From the NCBI GenBank assembly GCA_045403215.1, contig JAXIOW010000054.1:1-34136 (forward strand): 34,136 bases of DNA. The letters are read 5' to 3'. Source of the stretch: NS-12 sp045403215 (GTDB lineage Bacteria; Nitrospirota; Nitrospiria; Nitrospirales; NS-4). The position numbers and the translations under genes were made by a program. Shown here piece after piece: positions 1 through 6,587 of this stretch. The notes under the pieces were generated by a model. It did no database searches. It saw nothing but the letters and a program-made list of their open reading frames with translations, and was not told the origin of the DNA. Position 1 is the stretch's first letter, and every line of letters starts with the position of its first letter.

Positions 1-1
1 A

Positions 2-316
2 ACTGTCGGTGAGAAGGTTCTCTCGCCCGTGCCCTACTTAAACATTCTTCCGGTCGCAGAGGGCAAACATAAGATTAAGATCGAACCTCCATCCGGGAAG
101 GCAAAGAGTACTCCCAAAGAAACAGTGGTCAAGCTTGTTGCGCGGCAAGTCGAATTTATCGACGTCGATGGCATTGACGTGCTGAGTGAAGAGGGAAAAT
201 CTCGCGTCAAGCTCAAAACATTTGACCGGGAAAGTATTGTGCAGAGGCTTCCGAAAGTGCTCGAACGTATGCGCCTTGATAACGGTTGTCTCTTGGAGGT
301 CCCGACACAGAAATAG
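2..316 (+). CDS. 3' end of an unidentified protein (partial)
   Basis: The frame is open from the window edge to a TAG at 314-316, so this is probably the C-terminal part (about 104 residues) of a longer protein. An internal GTG at 29 could start a 95-residue product, but no ribosome binding site supports it. The sequence is charged, rich in Lys and Val, with alternating hydrophobic residues suggesting beta strands. It has no signal peptide, membrane segment or motif I can name. It ends about 340 bases before obg with a probable promoter between them, so it is likely a separate transcription unit. I do not recognise the family. Confidence 0.45.
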   Translation, partial: TVGEKVLSPVPYLNILPVAEGKHKIKIEPPSGKAKSTPKETVVKLVARQVEFIDVDGIDVLSEEGKSRVKLKTFDRESIVQRLPKVLERMRLDNGCLLEVPTQK

Positions 317-362
317 CTGCTCACCCCGTTTCGCCACCTACCAGTACCAGATCCTCTGCGGT

Positions 363-391
363 TTGCTTTGTAAGTCCTTGGGTTTTATACT
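363..391 (+). promoter_or_regulatory. Candidate sigma70 promoter for the obg operon
   Basis: A -35 TTGCTT (363-368) and a -10 TATACT (386-391) are separated by 17 bases. The -10 matches the consensus at five of six positions, and the surrounding A/T content is higher than in the flanking genes. The predicted start near 398 would leave a leader of about 258 bases before obg. Called by eye only. Confidence 0.4.
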
Positions 392-610
392 GTCTGCACA
401 CTAAATGCGCGGGTGGCGCCGAATGGGACCCTGGCGGCGCGCGACTTGCTTGATTCATGGCCGGCCAGCCGCATCGTAGGTGCGACTTGCTTGGCTTCCC
501 GGAGCACCCAAGATGCGCTGGCCGCGCGAGCTTTGACCCGTTGCATTCGGCAGAGCAACGGGTGCCCCGGTAATTCGGCGACAGGACCCGCGAATTGAGG
601 ATCAAAGAAG

Positions 611-646
611 GGGGACAGGCACCATTCGGAAATGGAGCCAGTCCCC
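611..646 (+). repeat. REP-like imperfect inverted repeat in the obg 5' leader
   Basis: The arms are GGGGACAGGCACCAT (611-625) and ATGGAGCCAGTCCCC (632-646), around a 6-base loop. They pair at 13 of 15 positions, with two mismatches inside the stem. The GGGGACAGGCACC / GGAGCCAGTCCCC layout resembles dispersed REP-type elements common in bacterial intergenic regions. It ends 9 bases before the obg start codon, where a ribosome binding site would be expected. Confidence 0.6.
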
Positions 647-655
647 GGGTGCATC

Positions 656-1705
656 ATGGATTTTGTTGATCAGGTCAAAATTTACGTGAAGGCGGGGGAC
701 GGCGGGAACGGCGTGCGAAGTTTCCGCCGAGAGAAGCACGTCCCGTATGGCGGACCCGACGGCGGCGACGGCGGGAACGGCGGCGACGTCATCCTGGAGG
801 CCACCGAGCGCATGTCCACCCTGCTCGACTTGCAATTCCTGCAGCACCACATCGCGAAGGACGGCGGGCACGGCGAAGGCTCAAACCGCCACGGCCGCTC
901 CGCCCCTTCGCACGTGATCCGCGTGCCCGTCGGCACCATCGCCAAGGACTTCGACACCGGCGAGATGCTCGCCGACCTGACGGAGGACGGCCAGCAGGCG
1001 ATCGTGGCCCAGGGCGGCCGCGGCGGGCGCGGCAACGCGCGGTTCGCCACCTCGACCAATCGCGTGCCGACCCGCTGCGATCCCGGTACGCGCGGCGAGG
1101 AGCGCTGGCTTCAACTGGAGCTGAAGCTCCTGGCGGATGTCGGCCTGGTGGGCTATCCCAACGCCGGCAAGTCCACCTTGATCGCGGCCATCTCGCACGC
1201 GCGCCCCAAGATCGCCGACTACCCGTTCACGACCCTGACGCCGAACCTCGGCGTCGTGTCCGTGGACGAGGACCAGAGCTTCGTCGTGGCGGACATCCCG
1301 GGTCTTATCGAGGGGGCGCACGAAGGGAAGGGCCTCGGCTTTCAGTTCCTGCGCCACATCGAACGCACGACCTATCTGCTCCATCTGGTGGACATCTCTG
1401 AGGGTGTGCCGGTGGACTCCGTCGAAAGCCTCCAGACCTTGCGCACGGAGTTGAAGCTCTACAATCCCGATCTCGCCAAGAAGCCGTACGCGGTGGCCGC
1501 GACGAAACTCGACATCGCGGGCGAGGGGAAAAATTTGAAGAAGCTGGAAACCTACTGTAAGAAGCGCCGCCTGCGGCTCTTTCCGATCTCGGCCGTCGCC
1601 GGCGCCGGTCTGAAGCCGTTGATCCGTTTCCTCGGAAAGGTCGTACAGGAACGCCGTGCCGGAAATGTAGGGGCACGGCGCGCCGTGCCCCTACAAAAGG
1701 TTTGA
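656..1705 (+). CDS. obg: Obg/CgtA GTPase, ribosome assembly and stress control
   Basis: Obg GTPases bind the 50S subunit and couple GTP level to ribosome maturation. The 349-residue product has the glycine-rich Obg fold at residues 1-160 (AGDGGNG, GGDGGNGGD, GGRGGRGNARF). The G domain follows, with P-loop GYPNAGKST at 166-174, the FTTLTPN switch I, DIPGLIEGAHEGKGLG from 213, and a TKLD G4 motif. There is no C-terminal OCT domain. I chose ATG 656 because it gives the usual N-terminus MDFVDQVKIYVKAGDGGNG. An in-frame ATG at 632 lies inside the REP-like hairpin and would add eight unrelated residues. No clear Shine-Dalgarno precedes 656. The last residues, VGARRAVPLQ, come from the 30-bp palindrome at 1666-1695 and are not family sequence. 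First gene of an eight-gene plus-strand run. Confidence 0.96.
   Translation: MDFVDQVKIYVKAGDGGNGVRSFRREKHVPYGGPDGGDGGNGGDVILEATERMSTLLDLQFLQHHIAKDGGHGEGSNRHGRSAPSHVIRVPVGTIAKDFDTGEMLADLTEDGQQAIVAQGGRGGRGNARFATSTNRVPTRCDPGTRGEERWLQLELKLLADVGLVGYPNAGKSTLIAAISHARPKIADYPFTTLTPNLGVVSVDEDQSFVVADIPGLIEGAHEGKGLGFQFLRHIERTTYLLHLVDISEGVPVDSVESLQTLRTELKLYNPDLAKKPYAVAATKLDIAGEGKNLKKLETYCKKRRLRLFPISAVAGAGLKPLIRFLGKVVQERRAGNVGARRAVPLQKV
1666..1695. repeat. 30-bp perfect palindrome, copy 1, inside the 3' end of obg
   Basis: The half-site TGTAGGGGCACGGCG is followed immediately by its exact reverse complement, with no loop. The obg frame reads through it as VGARRAVPLQ, two codons before the stop. An identical copy lies at 33939-33968 in an unrelated gene. 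Being palindromic, it encodes the same peptide on either strand in that phase. Confidence 0.93.
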
Positions 1706-1710
1706 CCACG

Positions 1711-2832
1711 ATGCGGGACCAGATCGTCAAAGACGCCAAGCGCCTCGTGCTCAAGGTGGGCAGCCGTCTCGTGGCCTCCAAGGGCTCCGGCCTGAACACC
1801 GAGCGCATCGACCGGCTCGCCGGCGAGCTGGCCGAGCTGAAGGCGCAGGGCCGGGAGATCGTGATGGTTTCCTCGGGTGCCATCGTGTGCGGCATCGAGA
1901 AGCTGGGACTGCCGGAGTACCCCAAGAGCCTGCCGCACAAGCAGGCCGCCGCCGCCGTGGGCCAATCACGCCTCATGTGGGCATATGAGAAGGCCTTCGA
2001 GAAGGTGGGCCAGAAGGTCGCGCAGGTGCTCCTCACGCGCGAGGACCTGGCCAACCGCGCGCGCTTCCTGAACTCGCGCCATACCCTGACCGCGCTGCTC
2101 GAGTACGGCGTCGTGCCGATCATCAACGAGAACGACACCGTCGCGGTCGACGAGATCCGCTTGGGGGACAACGACAGTCTGGCCGGGATGGTCGCCCACC
2201 TCGTGGACGCCGACCTGCTGGTGATCCTCTCGGACGTCGAGGGGCTCTACACCGAGGACCCGCGCCACAACCCGAACGCGACGCTGATCCCGGTGGTCAC
2301 CGAGGTGACAGCCGAGATCGAGCGGCGCGCCGGCGGCACGTCCAGCTTCGAAGGGACAGGCGGCATGTCCACGAAGGTGATGGCCGCCAAGAAGGCCGCG
2401 ACCTATGGCATCGCCACGGTCCTCGTGAGCGGCGAGCGGGCGGGGCAACTGACGGCGCTCTTTCACGGGCATCCGGTCGGCACCTTCTTCCTGCCGAAAA
2501 GCCAGAAGCTCACGAGCCGCAAGCACTGGATCGGCTACACGGTGAAGGCCAAGGGCCGCCTCACGCTGGACGACGGCGCGGTCGAGGCCCTCGCGCGCAA
2601 GGGCAAGAGCCTGCTCCCCTCCGGCATCACGGCGGTGCACGGAGACTTCGACAGCGGCGACGCCGTGGCCTGCGTGGACCAATCGGGGCGCGAGTTCGCG
2701 AAGGGGCTGGTGAACTACTCGTCGATGGCCATCGCGAAGATAAAAGGATTGAAGACGTCCGAGATCCAGAAGACGCTGGGCTACAAGGACTACGACGAGG
2801 TCATCCACCGGGACAATCTGGTGATCCTGTGA
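1711..2832 (+). CDS. proB: Glutamate 5-kinase (proline biosynthesis, step 1)
   Basis: ProB phosphorylates glutamate to gamma-glutamyl phosphate. The 373-residue protein has an amino-acid-kinase domain: LVLKVGSRLV near the N-terminus for ATP binding, VMVSSGAI, INENDTVAV, FGDNDSL-like LGDNDSLAG, and the GTGGMSTK loop. A C-terminal PUA domain follows from about residue 275. ATG 1711 is chosen with AAAAGG at 1695-1700 upstream. A TTG at 1702 overlapping the obg stop is possible but has no correctly spaced binding site. The stop overlaps the proA start (GTGA), so the two proline enzymes are probably translationally coupled. Feedback inhibition by proline is typical of the family and is not shown here. 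Confidence 0.96.
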   Translation: MRDQIVKDAKRLVLKVGSRLVASKGSGLNTERIDRLAGELAELKAQGREIVMVSSGAIVCGIEKLGLPEYPKSLPHKQAAAAVGQSRLMWAYEKAFEKVGQKVAQVLLTREDLANRARFLNSRHTLTALLEYGVVPIINENDTVAVDEIRLGDNDSLAGMVAHLVDADLLVILSDVEGLYTEDPRHNPNATLIPVVTEVTAEIERRAGGTSSFEGTGGMSTKVMAAKKAATYGIATVLVSGERAGQLTALFHGHPVGTFFLPKSQKLTSRKHWIGYTVKAKGRLTLDDGAVEALARKGKSLLPSGITAVHGDFDSGDAVACVDQSGREFAKGLVNYSSMAIAKIKGLKTSEIQKTLGYKDYDEVIHRDNLVIL

Positions 2833-4079
2833 GCCTCACCGACTACGTCGTCCAGAAGGCCTCGCAGGCCAAGGCCGCGGCGCGCAAGCTCGCGACGCTC
2901 TCCACGGCCGTGAAGAACAAGGCCCTGCTGGCCATGGCCGACGCCCTGGAGGCGCGCGAGGCCGAGCTGCTGGAGGCCAACAAGAAGGACCTCGCCGCCG
3001 CGAGCGGGCTCTCGAAGGCCGCGTTCGACCGGCTCACGCTCAACACGCAGCGCATCCAGGAGATGGCGGTAGGCCTGCGCGAAGTGGCGGCGCTCCCAGA
3101 TCCCATCGGCGAAGTCACCAAGGTGTGGCTTCGGCCGAACGGCATGAAGGTCACCCGGGTGCGCGTGCCGATCGGCGTCATCGGCATTATCTACGAGTCG
3201 CGCCCCAACGTTACCGCCGACGCCGCGTCGCTCTGCCTCAAGTCCGGCAACGCGGTCGTGCTGCGCGGCGGCTCGGAGGCGATCCAGTCCAACGCCGCGA
3301 TCGTCCGCGTCCTGATGGAGGCGGGCGAAAAGGCGGGCATCCCGGCGGGGACGATCACGTTCATCGACAACCCGGACCGCCAGGTCTCCACCCTGCTGCT
3401 CAAGCAGGACAAGCTGATCGACCTCATCATCCCGCGGGGCGGCGAGGGCCTCATGCAGTTCATCATGAAGGAATCCACGATCCCGGTGATCAAGCACGAC
3501 AAAGGCGTCTGCCACACCTACGTGGACGACAAGGCCGACCTCGCCATGGCGGAGGCCATCTGCTTCAACGCCAAGGTACAGCGGCCCGGCACCTGCAACG
3601 CGATGGAGACGCTCCTCGTGCACCAGAAGATCGCCCCGGCGTTCCTGCCGCCGCTCCTCAAGCGCTACAAGGAGGTCGGCGTGGACGTCCGCGGCTGCCC
3701 GCGGACCGCGAAGCTCGCGCCGGACGTCAAGCCCGCCGCCGAGTCGGACTGGGGCACGGAGTTCCTGGACCTGATTCTCGCCGTCCGCGTCGTGGACGAC
3801 ATGGAGCAGGCGATGGCGCACATCGCCCGCTACGGCTCGCAGCACTCCGAGGCGATCGTGACGCAGGATCAAGAACGGGCGAAGCGATTCCTGAACGAAG
3901 TGGACGCCGCCGCCGTGTTCCATAACGCCTCGACGCGGCTCCACGATGGCTACCAGTTCGGCCTCGGCGCCGAGATCGGCATCAGCACGACCCGCCTCCA
4001 CGCGCGCGGCGCGATGGGTCTGGAGGAGCTCACCAGCACCAAGTTCGTCGTCCTTGGCACCGGCCAGCTCCGGGAATGA
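2829..4079 (+). CDS. proA: Gamma-glutamyl phosphate reductase (proline biosynthesis, step 2)
   Basis: ProA reduces the unstable gamma-glutamyl phosphate with NADPH to glutamate semialdehyde, so tight pairing with ProB makes biochemical sense. The 416-residue length is normal. The aldehyde-dehydrogenase fold shows VPIGVIGIIYESRPNVT, the cofactor-binding LKSGNAVVLRGGSEA, the catalytic cysteine in QRPGTCNAME, and the C-terminal FGLGAEIGISTTRLHARGAMGL block. The start is GTG 2829, overlapping the proB stop by four bases. The stop in turn overlaps the nadD ATG (ATGA). The third enzyme, ProC, is not in the window. Confidence 0.97.
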   Translation: MSLTDYVVQKASQAKAAARKLATLSTAVKNKALLAMADALEAREAELLEANKKDLAAASGLSKAAFDRLTLNTQRIQEMAVGLREVAALPDPIGEVTKVWLRPNGMKVTRVRVPIGVIGIIYESRPNVTADAASLCLKSGNAVVLRGGSEAIQSNAAIVRVLMEAGEKAGIPAGTITFIDNPDRQVSTLLLKQDKLIDLIIPRGGEGLMQFIMKESTIPVIKHDKGVCHTYVDDKADLAMAEAICFNAKVQRPGTCNAMETLLVHQKIAPAFLPPLLKRYKEVGVDVRGCPRTAKLAPDVKPAAESDWGTEFLDLILAVRVVDDMEQAMAHIARYGSQHSEAIVTQDQERAKRFLNEVDAAAVFHNASTRLHDGYQFGLGAEIGISTTRLHARGAMGLEELTSTKFVVLGTGQLRE

Positions 4080-4750
4080 AGCTCGGGCTGTACGGCGGCG
4101 CGTTCAACCCCATCCATCGGTGCCATCTGCTCGTCGCCGAGACCGTACGCGCCCGGCTCGGCCTCGACACGGTCCTTTTCATCCCGACCGGAGATCCACC
4201 CCACAAGCCACCGTCCGACTTCATTCCGGCAAAGCACCGGCTGGAGCTGGTGCGTCTCGCCATCGCGCCGTATTCCTACTTCCAGCTCTCGGACCTCGAG
4301 ACGAACCGCACGGCGAAGTCGTACACGATCGACACGGTCCGGACCCTGAAGGAAACGCGCCCGCCCGACACCCATCTGGTCTTCATCATCGGCCTGGACG
4401 CCTTTCTCGAATTGCCCAGCTGGCGGGAGCCGGAACACCTGCTGGAAAGTTGCGACTTCGTCGTGGTCTCAAGGGCCGGCTTCCAGTTTAAGTCTTTGGA
4501 AAAACTGCCGGTTCTCGGCATTGCGAACATGGAGAAACTGGCCCAATTGGATGCCGGTCAGCTTGAGAAATATGAGTTCCGGCTCAAGCGGGGACGGTCG
4601 CTCTGGGCGCTGGCAATCCCCCCCTGCGAAGTGTCGTCGCAGGAGGTCAGGAGACGACTTAAATCGAAGCAGAGCATCGAAAATCTCTTGCCGACGGCCG
4701 TCGGGTCTTATATACTGAGTCATAATCTTTTTTCAGGAGGCTCACCGTAA
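4076..4750 (+). CDS. nadD: Nicotinate-nucleotide adenylyltransferase (NAD synthesis)
   Basis: NadD transfers AMP from ATP to nicotinate mononucleotide. The 224-residue product carries the nucleotidyltransferase signature as GLYGGAFNPIHRCHLL, in which the usual GH of the HxGH motif appears as CH. PTGDPPHKP follows, then the C-terminal VSSQEVRRRL, corresponding to the family ISSTxIR motif. The ATG overlaps the proA stop. The order proB-proA-nadD-rsfS is common in bacteria. The last codons contain the candidate promoter and AGGAGG ribosome binding site of rsfS. Confidence 0.95.
   Translation: MKLGLYGGAFNPIHRCHLLVAETVRARLGLDTVLFIPTGDPPHKPPSDFIPAKHRLELVRLAIAPYSYFQLSDLETNRTAKSYTIDTVRTLKETRPPDTHLVFIIGLDAFLELPSWREPEHLLESCDFVVVSRAGFQFKSLEKLPVLGIANMEKLAQLDAGQLEKYEFRLKRGRSLWALAIPPCEVSSQEVRRRLKSKQSIENLLPTAVGSYILSHNLFSGGSP
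4688..4716 (+). promoter_or_regulatory. Candidate internal promoter for rsfS inside nadD
   Basis: TTGCCG (4688-4693) and TATACT (4711-4716) are separated by 17 bases, in a locally A/T-rich stretch at the nadD 3' end. Transcription would start near 4723 and include the AGGAGG at 4735-4740. The -10 is the same hexamer as that proposed for obg. Confidence 0.35.
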
Positions 4751-5172
4751 TAATCCGAGAATCGCGGGCTAAAGCTCGTCTGGCCGCCCTGGCGGCCGAA
4801 GAGAAAAAAGCCTCTGAGATCGTGATCTTAGATGTCGCCCTCGCGTCGGGAGTGACCGATTACTTCGTCATCGGTACCGCTGAATCCGAACGGCAAGTCC
4901 TCGCTGTAAAAGAGAACATCGACAAGGTACTGGCCGAGAAGGGGTACCGACTCTTGGGCCTCGAGGGCATCGAGGCCGGTGTGTGGGTCCTGATGGACTA
5001 TGACGACGTCATCGTCCATATTTTCACGCGAGGCGTGCGCGAACATTACGGATTGGACCGGCTCTGGGCCGACGTGAAACGCGTGGCGCTGCCGAAGGCC
5101 CGCGCGGCTGTAACGGCCGGCCGGCCCAAAGTACGGATGCGTAGGGAGCGAACCGCCAGGCAACGGGGATAA
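4750..5172 (+). CDS. rsfS: Ribosomal silencing factor RsfS, apparent non-canonical start
   Basis: RsfS binds L14 on the 50S subunit and blocks subunit joining when nutrients are scarce. The family core is clear: KKASEIVILDVALASGVTDYFVIGTAES, the GVWVLMDYDDVIVHIF block, and REHYGLDRLW. The family has about 22-28 residues before the VLDV strand, and these are encoded from about 4750. The first canonical initiator in frame that gives any of the fold, GTG 4822, would cut into the first beta strand. A perfect AGGAGG (4735-4740) lies 9 bases before an ATA at 4750 that overlaps the nadD TAA. I therefore place the start there tentatively, giving 140 residues. CTG 4780 is an alternative without a binding site. 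Confidence 0.85.
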   Translation: MIRESRAKARLAALAAEEKKASEIVILDVALASGVTDYFVIGTAESERQVLAVKENIDKVLAEKGYRLLGLEGIEAGVWVLMDYDDVIVHIFTRGVREHYGLDRLWADVKRVALPKARAAVTAGRPKVRMRRERTARQRG

Positions 5173-5175
5173 CCG

Positions 5176-6570
5176 ATGCGCTTCTTCCTGTGGATCATCA
5201 CGCTGATCGCCGCCATCGTGGTGGCCGTTTATTTCAGCGACCTCAACCCCGACCCGATCACACTCCGGCTGTCGCGGGAAACTCCGACCGAAGTGACCCC
5301 GATCTTCCTCGTGCTCCTCTGCGTCGCGGGCGGTGCGCTGGCGGTCGTGATGCTGGTCAGCGTGCGCGAGGTCCGCGGCCTCATCCTCAACTGGCGCTCC
5401 ACCCAGCGGCGCAAGCGCGAGGAGAAGCTCCAGGGCTACTACACCAGCGGCATGCTGGCCTGGCTCTCCCGCCGGACCAGCGAGGCGATCGCCCAGTTGC
5501 AGAAGGTGCTGGCGCTGGACCCCACCCACACCCGCGCCCTGCTCTCGCTGGGCAACATCTTCCGCCGGGAGAAGCACTACAACGAGGCGATCCGGCTGCA
5601 CCGGAGGGCCCGGTCCCTCGAAGAAGGCAATCTGGAGGTCCTCTTGTCCCTGGCCCGCGACCTCGAAGACGCCAAGCGCTACGACGAGGCGATCCAGGCG
5701 CTGGAGGACGTGCTCAAACTCGACAGCACCAACCCGACCGCGCTCTACCGCATCCGGGACATCCACATCCGGAGCGGCAGGTGGAAAGCGGCCCATGCGG
5801 TCCAGGAACGGCTCCTGAAGGCGGGCCTGGCCGAGCACGAAGTCCGCGCCGAGACCCAGGTCATGACGGGGCTGAAATATGAAGTCGGGCGTCAGTACGT
5901 GGAACGCGGCGATCTCGACCTCGCCAGGCGCTACTTCAAGGAGGCCATCAAACTGGACAAAGGGTTCCTGCCCGCGCGGATCGGCTTCGGCGAACTGCTC
6001 ATCCGGGAAGGCAAGTTGAAACACGCGGCGGAGTCTTGGGAGAAGTCGTACATCAAGACCGGCAATCCGCTCTTCCTGCAGCGCCTGGAGGATCTATATC
6101 TAGAGTTAGGCGAGCCGGGCGAGATGCTCCGCATCTACCAGGTCGCCTTGAGCCGCGACGACCAGAACCCGCTCCTCAAGCTGGCCCTCGGCAAGCTCTA
6201 CTACCGGCTGGAGATGATCGACGATGCCTTCGATCTGCTCTCGACGCTGGAGGGCCTCCAGGATCCCACCGGAGCCCTGCACAAGATCATGTCCTGCCTC
6301 TACATCCGCAAGGGGGACACGGAATCGGCGCTGATGATCCTGCAGGAAGCCCTCAACCGGCCACGGCCCGTCGGAGCCCCGTTCGCCTGCACGGCCTGCC
6401 ACTACGAAGCGTGGGAATGGAGCGGGCGCTGTCAGGCCTGCGGGCGCTGGAACACGCAGGCCCTCGCGCTCCCTTCGTTCGGCAGCGCGGACCAGCCTCG
6501 CGAGAGCGTGCGCGAGCCCGTCCAGCCCCAACCCTATCCGGGCATCGCCTCGCCGTTCGAGCCTGTCTAG
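5176..6570 (+). CDS. LapA-LapB fusion: membrane-anchored TPR protein with zinc ribbon
   Basis: In enterobacteria LapB (YciM) is an inner-membrane TPR protein that controls LpxC turnover and lipopolysaccharide assembly, and LapA is a small membrane protein encoded just upstream. Here one 464-residue protein carries both. Residues 1-80 look like LapA (DUF1049), with hydrophobic segments at about 4-20 and 42-64 and a basic QRRKRE stretch. Tetratricopeptide repeats run from about 90 to 390. A rubredoxin-like ribbon near the C-terminus has Cys405, Cys408, Cys419 and Cys422 in CTACHYEAWEWSGRCQACGRW, as in LapB. A Pro-rich tail of about 40 residues follows. ATG 5176 lies 3 bases after the rsfS stop. 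Confidence 0.85.
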   Translation: MRFFLWIITLIAAIVVAVYFSDLNPDPITLRLSRETPTEVTPIFLVLLCVAGGALAVVMLVSVREVRGLILNWRSTQRRKREEKLQGYYTSGMLAWLSRRTSEAIAQLQKVLALDPTHTRALLSLGNIFRREKHYNEAIRLHRRARSLEEGNLEVLLSLARDLEDAKRYDEAIQALEDVLKLDSTNPTALYRIRDIHIRSGRWKAAHAVQERLLKAGLAEHEVRAETQVMTGLKYEVGRQYVERGDLDLARRYFKEAIKLDKGFLPARIGFGELLIREGKLKHAAESWEKSYIKTGNPLFLQRLEDLYLELGEPGEMLRIYQVALSRDDQNPLLKLALGKLYYRLEMIDDAFDLLSTLEGLQDPTGALHKIMSCLYIRKGDTESALMILQEALNRPRPVGAPFACTACHYEAWEWSGRCQACGRWNTQALALPSFGSADQPRESVREPVQPQPYPGIASPFEPV

Positions 6571-6587
6571 ACGGGCTGGCCTTGCCC

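Larger units (their letters stand above)
317..655 (+). other. Non-coding, structured leader upstream of obg
   Basis: No convincing gene lies in these 339 bases; the open frames on either strand have no family resemblance or ribosome binding site. Visible structure includes an exact 12-base direct repeat GCGACTTGCTTG at 441-452 and 482-493, and a long inverted repeat in which 463-475 pairs with 512-523 with one bulged base. A 9-bp hairpin ACCCGTTGC / GCAACGGGT lies at 536-544 and 555-563 with a 10-base loop. The REP-like repeat at 611-646 follows. No hairpin is followed by a run of T, so none looks like a standard terminator. The leader could be regulatory RNA or decayed repeat sequence. Confidence 0.45.

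Noticed and set aside
632..655. Longer obg reading starting at ATG 632
   Set aside because: The ATG is inside the REP-like hairpin and adds residues absent from the Obg family, whose N-terminus matches ATG 656.
385..657. Overlapping open frames of 60-95 codons on both strands in the obg leader
   Set aside because: No ribosome binding sites, no family resemblance and Arg/Ala-rich shadow composition.
6036..6587. Open frame continuing upstream of gpmI inside the TPR gene
   Set aside because: It overlaps a well-supported gene in another phase, has Arg/Pro-rich shadow composition, and the mutase fold begins at 6588.
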